A stretch of DNA of 8,269 nucleotides from Pseudomonadota bacterium (lineage in GTDB: Bacteria; Pseudomonadota; Gammaproteobacteria; Steroidobacterales; Steroidobacteraceae): the NCBI GenBank assembly GCA_021805275.1, contig JAJZFQ010000195.1:1-8269 (forward strand), read 5' to 3'. The translations under genes were made by a program, and so were the position numbers. This document shows positions 1 to 6,342 of the stretch, in pieces (the first letter of the stretch is position 1; every line of letters begins with the position of its first letter). A model generated the notes under the pieces. That model was given only the letters and a program-made list of their open reading frames with translations. It was not told the DNA's origin and did not search any database.

Positions 1-31
1 CTCGCCGCCGCCTGAGCGCGCCGCGCTCTGC

Positions 32-64
32 CCGGAGGCGTCGCCCCGTCGGCGGCGCCTCCGG
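32..64. terminator. Strong GC-rich hairpin downstream of the secreted hypothetical gene
   Basis: Positions 32-45 pair with 51-64 around a 5-nt loop (CCGTC). The 14-bp stem has one T:G wobble on the plus strand, which becomes one A:C mismatch on the minus strand. It lies 23 bp beyond the stop of the minus-strand gene at 88 and could end that transcript. There is no T-run on either side, so it is not a canonical intrinsic terminator; it may instead protect a 3' end or assist Rho-type termination. A plus-strand reading frame ending in TGA at 13-15 could be the tail of a convergent gene, which would make this a shared hairpin, but 15 bases are too few to tell. Confidence 0.45.
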
Positions 65-87
65 CCCCGGACGGGAGCCGCACGCCG

Positions 88-633
88 CTAGGGTGTGGCC
101 GCCACCCAGTCCCGGACCGTCACACCGAAGTGCGCACCGGCGCCGCAGCGCAGATCGCTGCTGAGCACCTGCACGGGCAGCGTGGCGAGCAGCGTCTGGC
201 GGATCTGGCGCAGCAGCCGGCAGTCCGTCGGCCGCAACCGCTTCGGCTCGCCCGGCTGCACGATGACGGTGCGACGCACCGCGCGCAGCTGGGCCCATTG
301 CACAGCCTTCCCGTGCAGAATGGACGGCATGCGGAAACTCACCTGGACGCGCGGGGAGCGGAGGTCTCCGGAGGGCGTACGGCTGCAGCGGTACGGAAGG
401 ATGTGCACGCTGTCGGACGGCACCCCGAGACGCAACAGCACGCCGCGAAACACGTACCACAACTGGTCGCAACTGTAGGTGCGCGGCAGCTTGTCCAGAT
501 CCACGATCAGGTCGTAAGTCCGCCACACCGCCGGCTGACCCGGCGCCGCCGGACGCACGACGTGCGCCCCCGCACCGAGCGCCGGCATCACCCCGATCAG
601 GCACGTCCAGACGAAGCCCCGCAAGCGCCTCAT
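88..633 (-). CDS. Secreted hypothetical protein with four cysteines
   Basis: Function is not recognised. From ATG 633 the protein has 181 residues. The N-terminus is typical of a Sec signal peptide: MRRLRG, then a hydrophobic stretch to about residue 20, then an ALGAGA-type cleavage region, so export to the periplasm or beyond is likely. The mature part has exactly four cysteines (C55, C83, C138, C163), enough for two disulfides, and no further membrane segment. A conserved-looking segment YDLIVDLDKLP (40-50) opens the mature domain. ATG 633 was preferred because AGAGG lies 9 nt upstream; ATG 642 and GTG 651 (187 residues) are in frame, and GAGGGG sits 3 nt before the GTG. It follows the carboxylesterase gene after 61 bp on the same strand and may be the last gene of that transcript. 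The gene is surely real; its role is open. Confidence 0.75.
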   Translation of the reverse strand: MRRLRGFVWTCLIGVMPALGAGAHVVRPAAPGQPAVWRTYDLIVDLDKLPRTYSCDQLWYVFRGVLLRLGVPSDSVHILPYRCSRTPSGDLRSPRVQVSFRMPSILHGKAVQWAQLRAVRRTVIVQPGEPKRLRPTDCRLLRQIRQTLLATLPVQVLSSDLRCGAGAHFGVTVRDWVAATP

Positions 634-712
634 GTCGATCATCCTCTGCACCGTCCCCTCGCCGATTTGAGCGCGCCGGCCGCTCGGAAGTTTCCCCCGG
701 CCCGGGCGCCGC

Positions 713-2320
713 TCACGTTCCAGGCCGCTGCAGGCCCGCCCGCAGCACCAGATCGAGCCGCTGTCGGTACGGGTCCGGTTCGAACACCGGGCCGTGGTCG
801 GTGAAGTTCATCAGCCGATCGGCACGGATCTGGTAGCGCGGCCAGCGGGGCGCGCCGGCCGGATCAGGATGGCCGGTCCGCGCGAACGCGACCCAGTACC
901 GCTGCATCGTGCGGGCCATGGCCTCATCGGCGCGCGAGGTGAGTGCCCCGTAGTGCACCCGCACGGTATCGAACACGAACGGAATCTCGGTGGCGTGCCA
1001 GGCCCCCCACCAGGTGCCGCGCATCGAGGTCGGCACGTAGGAATACCGATACTCGTACACCGGCTGCCCACGCGCCGAGAGAATCCGTGCAATGGCGCGC
1101 GCCGGCTCGATCATCCACAGATCGCCCCCGACTTCCGCCGACACCTGCTGCAGCGGCAGTTCACCGGTCGGATCGAACAGCGCGCGGGCCCGGGCGGCAT
1201 ACGGGCCGAACTCGGCAAACAGTGCCGGCAGGGACTTCACCGGCATCCAGCCGAGATCCGCGCTATTGGAGCCGATCATCACCGGGATGCGCGCGCCCAT
1301 GCCCTTGGCGTACTCGCGCACCGGCGCTCCGAAATACAGCCGGTCATCGACCACCGGTCCGCCGACATAGCCGACGACGTGAGCACGCGTACGCATGTTC
1401 ACACCCTCCAGCACCCGTTTCGCCGGCAGCGCGCGCAGCTCCGCAAGCGCCTTCGTCCCCTGTCCGCGCACCCCGAGCTGACGGGCGAGCCGCACACCGG
1501 CCGCCTCGGCCGATGGTGCCCCACCGCGCAACGGGCGATCGGGCCCCAGCCAGCCGGCGCCACCGCCGGACTCGATGATCGCCTTCTGGAACAGCCCCCG
1601 GGCGAGCGGCGTGATCAGCAGCGCATTCACCGATGCGCCACCGGCGGACTCTCCGAACACCGTCACGTTGTGCGGATTGCCGCCGAACGCTGCGATGTTG
1701 TGCTGCACCCAGCGCAGCGCGGCGATCTGGTCCATGAAGGTGAAATCGCCGACCGGTTGATGCCTGCGCAGCAGTGCCGGGAAGCTGAACAGACCGAAAT
1801 TGCCGAGCCGATAGTTGAAGCTGACCAACACCACGCCGCGCCGCGCGAATGAGCTGCCATCGTAGATCGCCGGTGACGTGCCGCCATCGACGTACCACCC
1901 GCCGTAAATCCACACCATCACCGGCAAGGGCTTGCCCGAGGAATGCGCCGGCCGCCACACATTGACGTACAGGCAGTTCTCGCTCGGCCGGGTGCGCAGC
2001 GGGGCCTGATCTCCAGGCGTCGGACGCTGCATGCAATCGGGTCCGAAATGGCGCGCCGAGCGCACACCGTGCCAGGAGCGCGGCGGCTGCGGCGCCGCCC
2101 AACGCAGCACGCCCTCGGGCGGCGCGGCATACGGAATGCCCTTGAACGCGAGGACACCGCGCGTAAGCGCACCGCGAACCCGTCCGTATTCGGTACGCAC
2201 CGTGAGGGGCGCATGGGCCGCATGCGCCGTACCACAGATCAGCGCGAACGCCGCTCCGATCGTCACGGTCGCGGCACGCCGCATTGCCCCGATAGGCCTG
2301 GTTTCCGCGGCGCTTCGCAT
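713..2320 (-). CDS. Secreted type-B carboxylesterase (alpha/beta hydrolase)
   Basis: A 535-residue carboxylesterase type B, a usual length for the family, which hydrolyses carboxylic esters; the natural substrate is unknown. A signal peptide is visible (basic start, hydrophobic 18-30, AHA cleavage near 34-37), so it probably acts in the periplasm or outside. Family marks are the N-terminal GVLAFKGIPYAAPP (55-68), the nucleophile elbow GESAG with Ser225, and WHATEIPFVF with the likely catalytic His442. The acid position is GSNSAD, probably Asp355 where many relatives have Glu. C96 and C116 match the conserved disulfide pair. The oxyanion segment reads YGGWY (139-143), with Trp at the usual third Gly. 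ATG 2320 was chosen because it lies 2 nt after the upstream stop with AAAGGG about 8 nt before it; a TTG at 2338 would add six residues. It appears translationally coupled to the upstream PLP enzyme gene. Confidence 0.92.
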   Translation of the reverse strand: MRSAAETRPIGAMRRAATVTIGAAFALICGTAHAAHAPLTVRTEYGRVRGALTRGVLAFKGIPYAAPPEGVLRWAAPQPPRSWHGVRSARHFGPDCMQRPTPGDQAPLRTRPSENCLYVNVWRPAHSSGKPLPVMVWIYGGWYVDGGTSPAIYDGSSFARRGVVLVSFNYRLGNFGLFSFPALLRRHQPVGDFTFMDQIAALRWVQHNIAAFGGNPHNVTVFGESAGGASVNALLITPLARGLFQKAIIESGGGAGWLGPDRPLRGGAPSAEAAGVRLARQLGVRGQGTKALAELRALPAKRVLEGVNMRTRAHVVGYVGGPVVDDRLYFGAPVREYAKGMGARIPVMIGSNSADLGWMPVKSLPALFAEFGPYAARARALFDPTGELPLQQVSAEVGGDLWMIEPARAIARILSARGQPVYEYRYSYVPTSMRGTWWGAWHATEIPFVFDTVRVHYGALTSRADEAMARTMQRYWVAFARTGHPDPAGAPRWPRYQIRADRLMNFTDHGPVFEPDPYRQRLDLVLRAGLQRPGT

Positions 2321-2322
2321 CG

Positions 2323-3432
2323 CTACACCCTTTGGCAATCGGCCGGTTCCGGCGAGCCGAAGCCGCGGCCGGCAAAAAAATCCCGCATCACCTGCATCCC
2401 GCGGCTCAGATCAAGGCCCTTGGCCGCCACCCATTCGTCGTTGAAATAGGTCGACGCGTAGCGCTCACCCTGATCGCACAGAATCGACACCACCGAGCCG
2501 CTCTCGCCCTGCGCCACCATCTCGCTGATCAGGCGGGCACAGGCCCACAGATTGGTGCCGGTCGAACCGCCGCACGAGCGCCCGAGGCGCTCGCTGAGGA
2601 CGCGCGCGGCGGAAATGCTCTCCGCGTCGCGGACCACGAGCATTCGGTCGACCACCTCCGGGATGAACGAGAGCTCGACACGCGGGCGCCCGATCCCCTC
2701 GATGCAGCTCTCGCAGCGCTCGAGCGTCGTCACGCTCCGATCGGCGAAGTAGCGGTGAAAGACCGAGCCTTCCGGATCGGCGACGCAGATCTCAGTGGCG
2801 AAATGGTTGTAGCGCACGAATCGCCCGAGCGTCGCGGAGGTGCCGCCGGTCCCGGCGCCGCACACGATCCAGCGGGGCACGGGATGCCGTTCGCGACCGA
2901 GCTGGTTGAAGATGGACTCGGCGATATTGTTGTTGCCGCGCCAGTCCGTGGCTCGCTCGGCATACTTGAACTGGTCCATGTAATGGCCGCGCACGTCTCG
3001 CGCCAGTTGCTCGGCGTGCGCGTACACCCGGTTGGGGTCGTCCACGAAATGGCACTCCCCGCCCTGGAACTCGATGGCCGCGATCTTCTCCTGGGCGGTG
3101 CTGCGCGGCACCACCGCAATGAAGCGCAACCTCAGCATGCGCGCAAAATAGGCCTCGGAGACCGCCGTGGAGCCGCTCGAGGCTTCGACTACCGGGGTTT
3201 CGGGGCCGATCCAGCCGTTGCACAGACCATATAAGAAGAGTGAGCGCGCCAGGCGATGCTTGAGGCTGCCGGTCGGATGGCTCGATTCGTCCTTCAGATA
3301 CAGCTCGACCCCGGGATAGTGCGGCAGCTCGATCGGGATCAGGTGCGTATCGGCGGATCGGTTGAAGTCCGCTTCGATGCGCCGGACGGCTTGATCCGTC
3401 CAGGCGCGGCGGTCGCGCTCGGATTTAGGCAT
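2323..3432 (-). CDS. PLP-dependent cysteine synthase-family enzyme, possibly an L-cysteine desulfhydrase
   Basis: A 369-residue fold-type II PLP enzyme of the CysK/CysM group. The Schiff-base lysine is K58 in HPTGSLKHR. The substrate loop is EASSGSTA (83-90), where true CysK has a TSGNT-type loop. The PLP phosphate loop is GAGTGGT (192-198), and GGSTGTN (288-294) lies near the cofactor. The N-terminal RSADTHL and the [19 protein letters not shown] block (157-175) resemble, from memory, the mycobacterial Cds1 (Rv3684) type, reported to break cysteine into pyruvate, ammonia and H2S. A desulfhydrase role is therefore plausible, but cysteine or cystathionine synthesis cannot be excluded. It starts at ATG 3432 with only a weak ribosome-binding site. 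It is the first gene of the leftward cluster and ends 2 nt before the carboxylesterase start. It diverges from the radical SAM gene across 182 bp. Confidence 0.88.
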   Translation of the reverse strand: MPKSERDRRAWTDQAVRRIEADFNRSADTHLIPIELPHYPGVELYLKDESSHPTGSLKHRLARSLFLYGLCNGWIGPETPVVEASSGSTAVSEAYFARMLRLRFIAVVPRSTAQEKIAAIEFQGGECHFVDDPNRVYAHAEQLARDVRGHYMDQFKYAERATDWRGNNNIAESIFNQLGRERHPVPRWIVCGAGTGGTSATLGRFVRYNHFATEICVADPEGSVFHRYFADRSVTTLERCESCIEGIGRPRVELSFIPEVVDRMLVVRDAESISAARVLSERLGRSCGGSTGTNLWACARLISEMVAQGESGSVVSILCDQGERYASTYFNDEWVAAKGLDLSRGMQVMRDFFAGRGFGSPEPADCQRV

Positions 3433-3497
3433 GCTCGGAAACTTAGCAGATCCGACCGGCCCCGTCAGTCGGCAGGCCCGGCGCGCGCGGGCGCGAT

Positions 3498-3511
3498 TTG
3501 ACGCCGGTCAA
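3498..3511. promoter_or_regulatory. Symmetric FNR/DNR-family box upstream of the radical SAM gene
   Basis: TTGACGCCGGTCAA is a perfect inverted repeat (TTGAC, 4-nt spacer, GTCAA). It differs from the FNR consensus TTGAT-N4-ATCAA only at the innermost base of each half-site; TTGAC half-sites are known in FixK, NNR and DNR targets of the same family. Its centre (3504.5) lies exactly 41.5 bp upstream of the start predicted from the -10-like TATTCT at 3534-3539, which is class II activator geometry for the plus strand. The encoded FNR two genes away, or another CRP/FNR member, could bind. It could also affect the divergent PLP enzyme gene, but no matching -10 is visible on that side. Confidence 0.65.
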
Positions 3512-3533
3512 AGCCGCAGGCCCGGTCCGGCCT

Positions 3534-3539
3534 TATTCT
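3534..3539 (+). promoter_or_regulatory. Predicted -10 element of the radical SAM promoter
   Basis: TATTCT matches the TATAAT consensus at four of six positions, in an otherwise very GC-rich stretch. It predicts transcription from about 3546 and a leader of about 69 nt. There is no good -35, as expected when an FNR-type activator replaces it. The call rests mainly on its exact spacing from the box at 3498-3511. Confidence 0.5.
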
Positions 3540-3556
3540 GCGGGTGCGCACCGCGC

Positions 3557-3576
3557 GGCTCGGGCAGACCCGAGCC
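3557..3576 (+). other. Hairpin in the predicted leader of the radical SAM mRNA
   Basis: GGCTCGGG (3557-3564) pairs perfectly with CCCGAGCC (3569-3576) around a CAGA loop, giving an 8-bp all-Watson-Crick stem. It falls inside the predicted 5' leader, 38 nt before the ATG. No T-run follows, so it is not an intrinsic terminator. It may stabilise the leader or be chance in GC-rich DNA. Confidence 0.4.
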
Positions 3577-3614
3577 CGATACCGCCCCCCGCCACCGAAT
3601 CGGTCCGACACGTC

Positions 3615-5492
3615 ATGCGACTGCTGCTGATCAATCCGAAATCGCCCGAGAGCTTCTGGAACTTCCGCTGGGCCGTCGATGAAGTGCTGAGCGGCAAACG
3701 GGCGGTCAATCCGCCGCTCGGTCTGGCCACGCTCGCCGCGCTCACCCCCTCACACTGGCAGGTGAGCATCGTCGATGAGAACGTGGAGACTCTGCCGCTC
3801 GCGCCCGAGGCCGACATCATTGGCATCGGCGGCATGGGCGTGCAGTTCCCGCGCCAGCGCGAGCTGATCGAATTCTACCGCCGCCAGGGGCACTTCGTGG
3901 TCGCCGGCGGCAGCTTCGCCTCGCTCTGCCCGGAACGCTACGAGGGCCTCGCCGATGCGGTGATCAGCGGAGAAGCCGAACACATCTGGCCGCGCTTTTG
4001 CGCGGACTTCGAGGCCGGTGTCACCCGGCCGCTGTACCGCGAGGAAGGCGTCATCGCCCTCGAGGACTCCCCGGTCCCGCGCTTCGACCTGCTGCGACTG
4101 GATCGGTACACGACGGCCACGCTGCAGTTCTCCCGAGGCTGCCCATTTCTGTGCGAGTTCTGCGACATCATCGTCATGTTCGGGCGCAAGCCCCGTCAGA
4201 AGAGCACCGAGCAGATCGGACTCGAGCTCGACGCGCTGCGCGCCCTGGGCGTGCGCAAAATATTCTTCGTCGACGACAACTTGATCGGCAACCGGGCGGT
4301 GGCCAAGCGGCTGCTGCACTTCCTGATCGAATATCAGCGCCGCCACGATTACACGTTCAGCTTCGGCACCGAGACTTCGCTGAATCTCGCCGAGGACCGG
4401 GATCTGATGCAGCTGATGCACGCGGCGGGATTCCGCTGGACGTTCATCGGCATCGAGTCTCCGGACGAGGAGAGCCTGCGCGAGATGCGCAAAGTGCAGA
4501 ACATGCGCACTGACGTGCTCGCCGCCGTGCATCGCATCCATCGGCACGGCATCGAAGTGTTGGCGGGATTCATCGTCGGGTTCGACAACGACACTCCCGC
4601 GACTTTCGAGCGCCAGTATCAGTTCATCGTCCGCTCAGGCATTCAGACGGCCATGATCGGCCTGTTGCATGCCATGCCGCGCACCCCGCTCTATGAGCGT
4701 CTGCGCAAGGCCGGTCGCCTGCGCGAGACCGACAGTGGTGGCGACAACACCAAGCTCGACACCAACGTCGTGCCGCTGAACATGACCGGCAGGCAGCTCA
4801 TCGACGGCTACCGCGAGCTGCACCGCCGTCTGCTCGCCGATGGCACCATAGCGCAGCGCATCCGCAACAAGTGCCGCACGTTCGGCCGCAGCGGCGGCGG
4901 CGTGGAATACTCCGCGGCGGCCGGGCTCGCCATCCTGCTGCGACTCGTGCGCCGCGGGATCCTCCCCGGCGGACCGGGACGCGTATGGCACTTTCTGCGC
5001 ACCATTCCCTGGCGGCGCCCCTGGCTGTTTCCGCTCGTCGTCGGCGACTGGATCACCGGGCTGTCCATGCAGGACTATGCTCGCCGGCACTTCGCGGCAG
5101 CGACCTCGAGCGACTCGCCCGCCGCCACCGCACGGCTGGCGCGGCTCGCTCGGCTCCTGCGCCGCTCCCATGCAGGACAGATGACCGTACCGTCTGTTGC
5201 GAGCGAGGAGTCGGCCCTGGTGCTCGATCTGCGCCTGCAGGCGATGCCACGGCGGGTGTTGCGCCGGATCGGCGCGGAACTCACCGCGGTGATGCGCGAG
5301 ACGCCGGCACGCCTGACTCTGCGCATCGAACATCTGGGGGGCTCGGAGCTGGCGCGAGTGCGCCGGCTGTTGCATCACGCACAGTGTTTCGCCGACCGGA
5401 TCTGCATCGAGGCGGGCACGCTCAACACGCCGCAGCTGCCGCACCTCTGGCCGTTCCAGCTACGCCTGGATTGCGGGACCACCCGCCCCTAG
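3615..5492 (+). CDS. B12-binding-type radical SAM protein (DUF4070/HpnP-like) with C-terminal extension
   Basis: A 625-residue class B-type radical SAM enzyme. Residues 1-140 form a cobalamin-binding-like alpha/beta domain (MRLLLINPKSP start, PPLGLATLAAL, ADIIGIGGMG, VVAGGSFAS); no DxHxxG cobalt-ligand motif is seen, as in many of this class. The radical SAM core follows, with the cluster motif C176-x3-C180-x2-C183 in RGCPFLCEFCDI, then FFVDDNLIGN (217-226), ESPDE (281-285) and AGFIVGFDND (317-326). The SRGCPF...FCDII and VDDNLIGN signatures recall DUF4070 proteins such as the hopanoid C-2 methylase HpnP, so methylation of a lipid-like substrate is one possibility, not shown. Residues after about 495 carry a basic linker (RLARLARLLRR) and an extra domain of about 100 residues. 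ATG 3615 is the only sensible start, though its ribosome-binding site is weak. The stop is 6 bp from the stop of the convergent fnr gene. An FNR-type promoter lies upstream. Confidence 0.9.
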   Translation: MRLLLINPKSPESFWNFRWAVDEVLSGKRAVNPPLGLATLAALTPSHWQVSIVDENVETLPLAPEADIIGIGGMGVQFPRQRELIEFYRRQGHFVVAGGSFASLCPERYEGLADAVISGEAEHIWPRFCADFEAGVTRPLYREEGVIALEDSPVPRFDLLRLDRYTTATLQFSRGCPFLCEFCDIIVMFGRKPRQKSTEQIGLELDALRALGVRKIFFVDDNLIGNRAVAKRLLHFLIEYQRRHDYTFSFGTETSLNLAEDRDLMQLMHAAGFRWTFIGIESPDEESLREMRKVQNMRTDVLAAVHRIHRHGIEVLAGFIVGFDNDTPATFERQYQFIVRSGIQTAMIGLLHAMPRTPLYERLRKAGRLRETDSGGDNTKLDTNVVPLNMTGRQLIDGYRELHRRLLADGTIAQRIRNKCRTFGRSGGGVEYSAAAGLAILLRLVRRGILPGGPGRVWHFLRTIPWRRPWLFPLVVGDWITGLSMQDYARRHFAAATSSDSPAATARLARLARLLRRSHAGQMTVPSVASEESALVLDLRLQAMPRRVLRRIGAELTAVMRETPARLTLRIEHLGGSELARVRRLLHHAQCFADRICIEAGTLNTPQLPHLWPFQLRLDCGTTRP

Positions 5493-5498
5493 CCCGCC

Positions 5499-6242
5499 CT
5501 AGGCGCAGTGCGGTACGCCCGCGAGCGCCGCGAGCGCATCGGGCCGCAGCACACTGATGTCGCGGGCGCGTACTCGCAGCCAGCCCTCGCGCTTGAAGGT
5601 GCCGAAGGCACGACTGACGGTCTCGAGCGTCAGGCCCAGATGGCGCGCAATGTCGGCGCGACTCATGCTCAGACGGAAATCGTAGGGTGGAAAGCCGCGC
5701 CGCGCGAGGCGTTCCGACAGATCGGCGAGAAACCGCGCGACGCGGCCGCGAGCATCGGTCTCGGCCAGCTCCCCGCGCAACCGCTGCGCCTCTTCGAGTG
5801 CCTGTCCCAGCAGGCGCAGCATCTCCCGGCGCAGCCCGGGCAACTGCTCGAGCAGCTGCTCGAGCTTGTGCATGGGGACGCGGCAGTAGCTGAGCGGCTC
5901 GAGCGCATTGACCTCGCAGCCGTACCGTCCCGTGGCGAACCCTTCCAGGCCCACCGCCTCTCCGGGCAGTACGAACCCGTGCACCTGTTCGGTGCCCTCC
6001 AGGGTGAGGCTGAAGCGCTTCGCCGAACCGCTGCGCACGACCAGCAGCGCGTCCATGGCCGTCCCGGCACGCACCAAAGCCATTCCGGGGCCGAGCTGAC
6101 GGCCACGCTCGACGGCCGACTCGAGCGCACGAGCCTCCGGCGCCGGCAACTGCCCGGGCAGGCAGAGCGGCTTCAGCGCGCAATTGCGGCACGACACGCC
6201 GGCATGCGCCCCGGTCTCGATTTCTTCGCTGCGGATCGTCAC
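5499..6242 (-). CDS. fnr: FNR/ANR-type oxygen-sensing transcription regulator
   Basis: A CRP/FNR-superfamily activator that senses O2 through a [4Fe-4S] cluster. From GTG 6242 it has 247 residues. The ligand cysteines are C18, C21, C27 and C120; spacings 3, 6 and 93 equal those of E. coli FNR C20, C23, C29 and C122. A cyclic-nucleotide-binding-like beta-roll (about 45-125), a dimer helix (about 135-165) and a C-terminal HTH follow. The recognition helix has E207, S210 and R211 (ETVSRAF), equivalent to E209, S212 and R213 that read TTGAT, and a perfect TTGAT-N4-ATCAA site lies beside the gene. A TTG at 6272 would add ten residues. GTG was preferred because it puts the first cysteine near its usual position; neither start has a clear ribosome-binding site. 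The residue equivalent to E. coli D154 is Ala152. It is divergent from ubiT, and autoregulation through the shared box is plausible. Confidence 0.95.
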   Translation of the reverse strand: MTIRSEEIETGAHAGVSCRNCALKPLCLPGQLPAPEARALESAVERGRQLGPGMALVRAGTAMDALLVVRSGSAKRFSLTLEGTEQVHGFVLPGEAVGLEGFATGRYGCEVNALEPLSYCRVPMHKLEQLLEQLPGLRREMLRLLGQALEEAQRLRGELAETDARGRVARFLADLSERLARRGFPPYDFRLSMSRADIARHLGLTLETVSRAFGTFKREGWLRVRARDISVLRPDALAALAGVPHCA

Positions 6243-6295
6243 GATGGGCCAGTGTAGCGCGCGAGCGCGCAACCCCGGCTGCGGAATGTCAGTTC

Positions 6296-6309
6296 TTGAT
6301 CAAGATCAA
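6296..6309. promoter_or_regulatory. Perfect consensus FNR box between fnr and ubiT
   Basis: TTGATCAAGATCAA is an exact match to the FNR consensus TTGAT-N4-ATCAA. It lies between the divergent fnr and ubiT genes, centred at 6302.5. Relative to the -10-like TACGAT at 6331-6336 it sits at about -40.5 to -41.5, the class II activating position for ubiT. Anaerobic FNR activation of the ubiTUV genes is known in E. coli. The same site could autoregulate fnr, but no -10 in class II spacing is visible on that side. Confidence 0.88.
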
Positions 6310-6330
6310 ATTGCAGGTGCGGCCGGCCGC

Positions 6331-6336
6331 TACGAT
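6331..6336 (+). promoter_or_regulatory. Predicted -10 element of the ubiT promoter
   Basis: TACGAT matches TATAAT at four of six positions, 21 bp after the end of the FNR box. It predicts a start at about 6343-6344, at the ubiT initiation codons themselves, which would give a nearly leaderless mRNA. The call rests on spacing to the FNR box. Confidence 0.45.
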
Positions 6337-6342
6337 GGAGGG

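Larger units (their letters stand above)
3433..3614. other. Divergent regulatory region between PLP enzyme and radical SAM genes
   Basis: This 182-bp gap is the longest intergenic stretch in the window. It holds the FNR-type box, the -10-like TATTCT and the leader hairpin listed separately. No clear sigma70 promoter is visible for the minus-strand PLP enzyme: TAAGTT just upstream of its ATG matches only three of six -10 positions and lacks a partner -35. No RNA gene or small ORF with a credible ribosome-binding site was found. Confidence 0.6.

Noticed and set aside
669..685. GAGCG...CGCTC stem between the esterase and the secreted hypothetical gene
   Set aside because: Five base pairs in GC-rich DNA with no T-run; not convincing as a terminator.
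130..804. Long plus-strand open frame opposite the secreted hypothetical and esterase genes
   Set aside because: Its Arg/Pro/His-rich translation is typical of an antisense frame in GC-rich DNA, and the opposite strand encodes proteins with signal peptides and family motifs.
794..1852. 352-codon plus-strand open frame inside the carboxylesterase gene
   Set aside because: It lies antisense to a clear type-B esterase, shows no domain motif, and is a compositional shadow.
3433..3450. TG-C-TAAGTT as an extended -10 for the PLP enzyme gene
   Set aside because: Only three of six -10 positions match, there is no -35, and the implied start would be almost on the ATG.
5488..5503. CCTAG...CTAGG inverted repeat spanning the two convergent stop codons
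   Set aside because: Only 5 bp of stem, formed by the two TAG stop codons themselves, with no T-run; too weak to call a terminator.
5844..5868. Short tandem repeat of CTGCTCGAGCAG inside fnr
   Set aside because: It encodes LEQLLEQL and the protein has the same length as E. coli FNR here, so it is codon repetition and not an insertion.
6257..6270. GCGCGC-GA-GCGCGC inverted repeat upstream of the fnr GTG start
   Set aside because: Low-complexity alternating GC that is self-complementary by composition; no evidence of a regulatory role.
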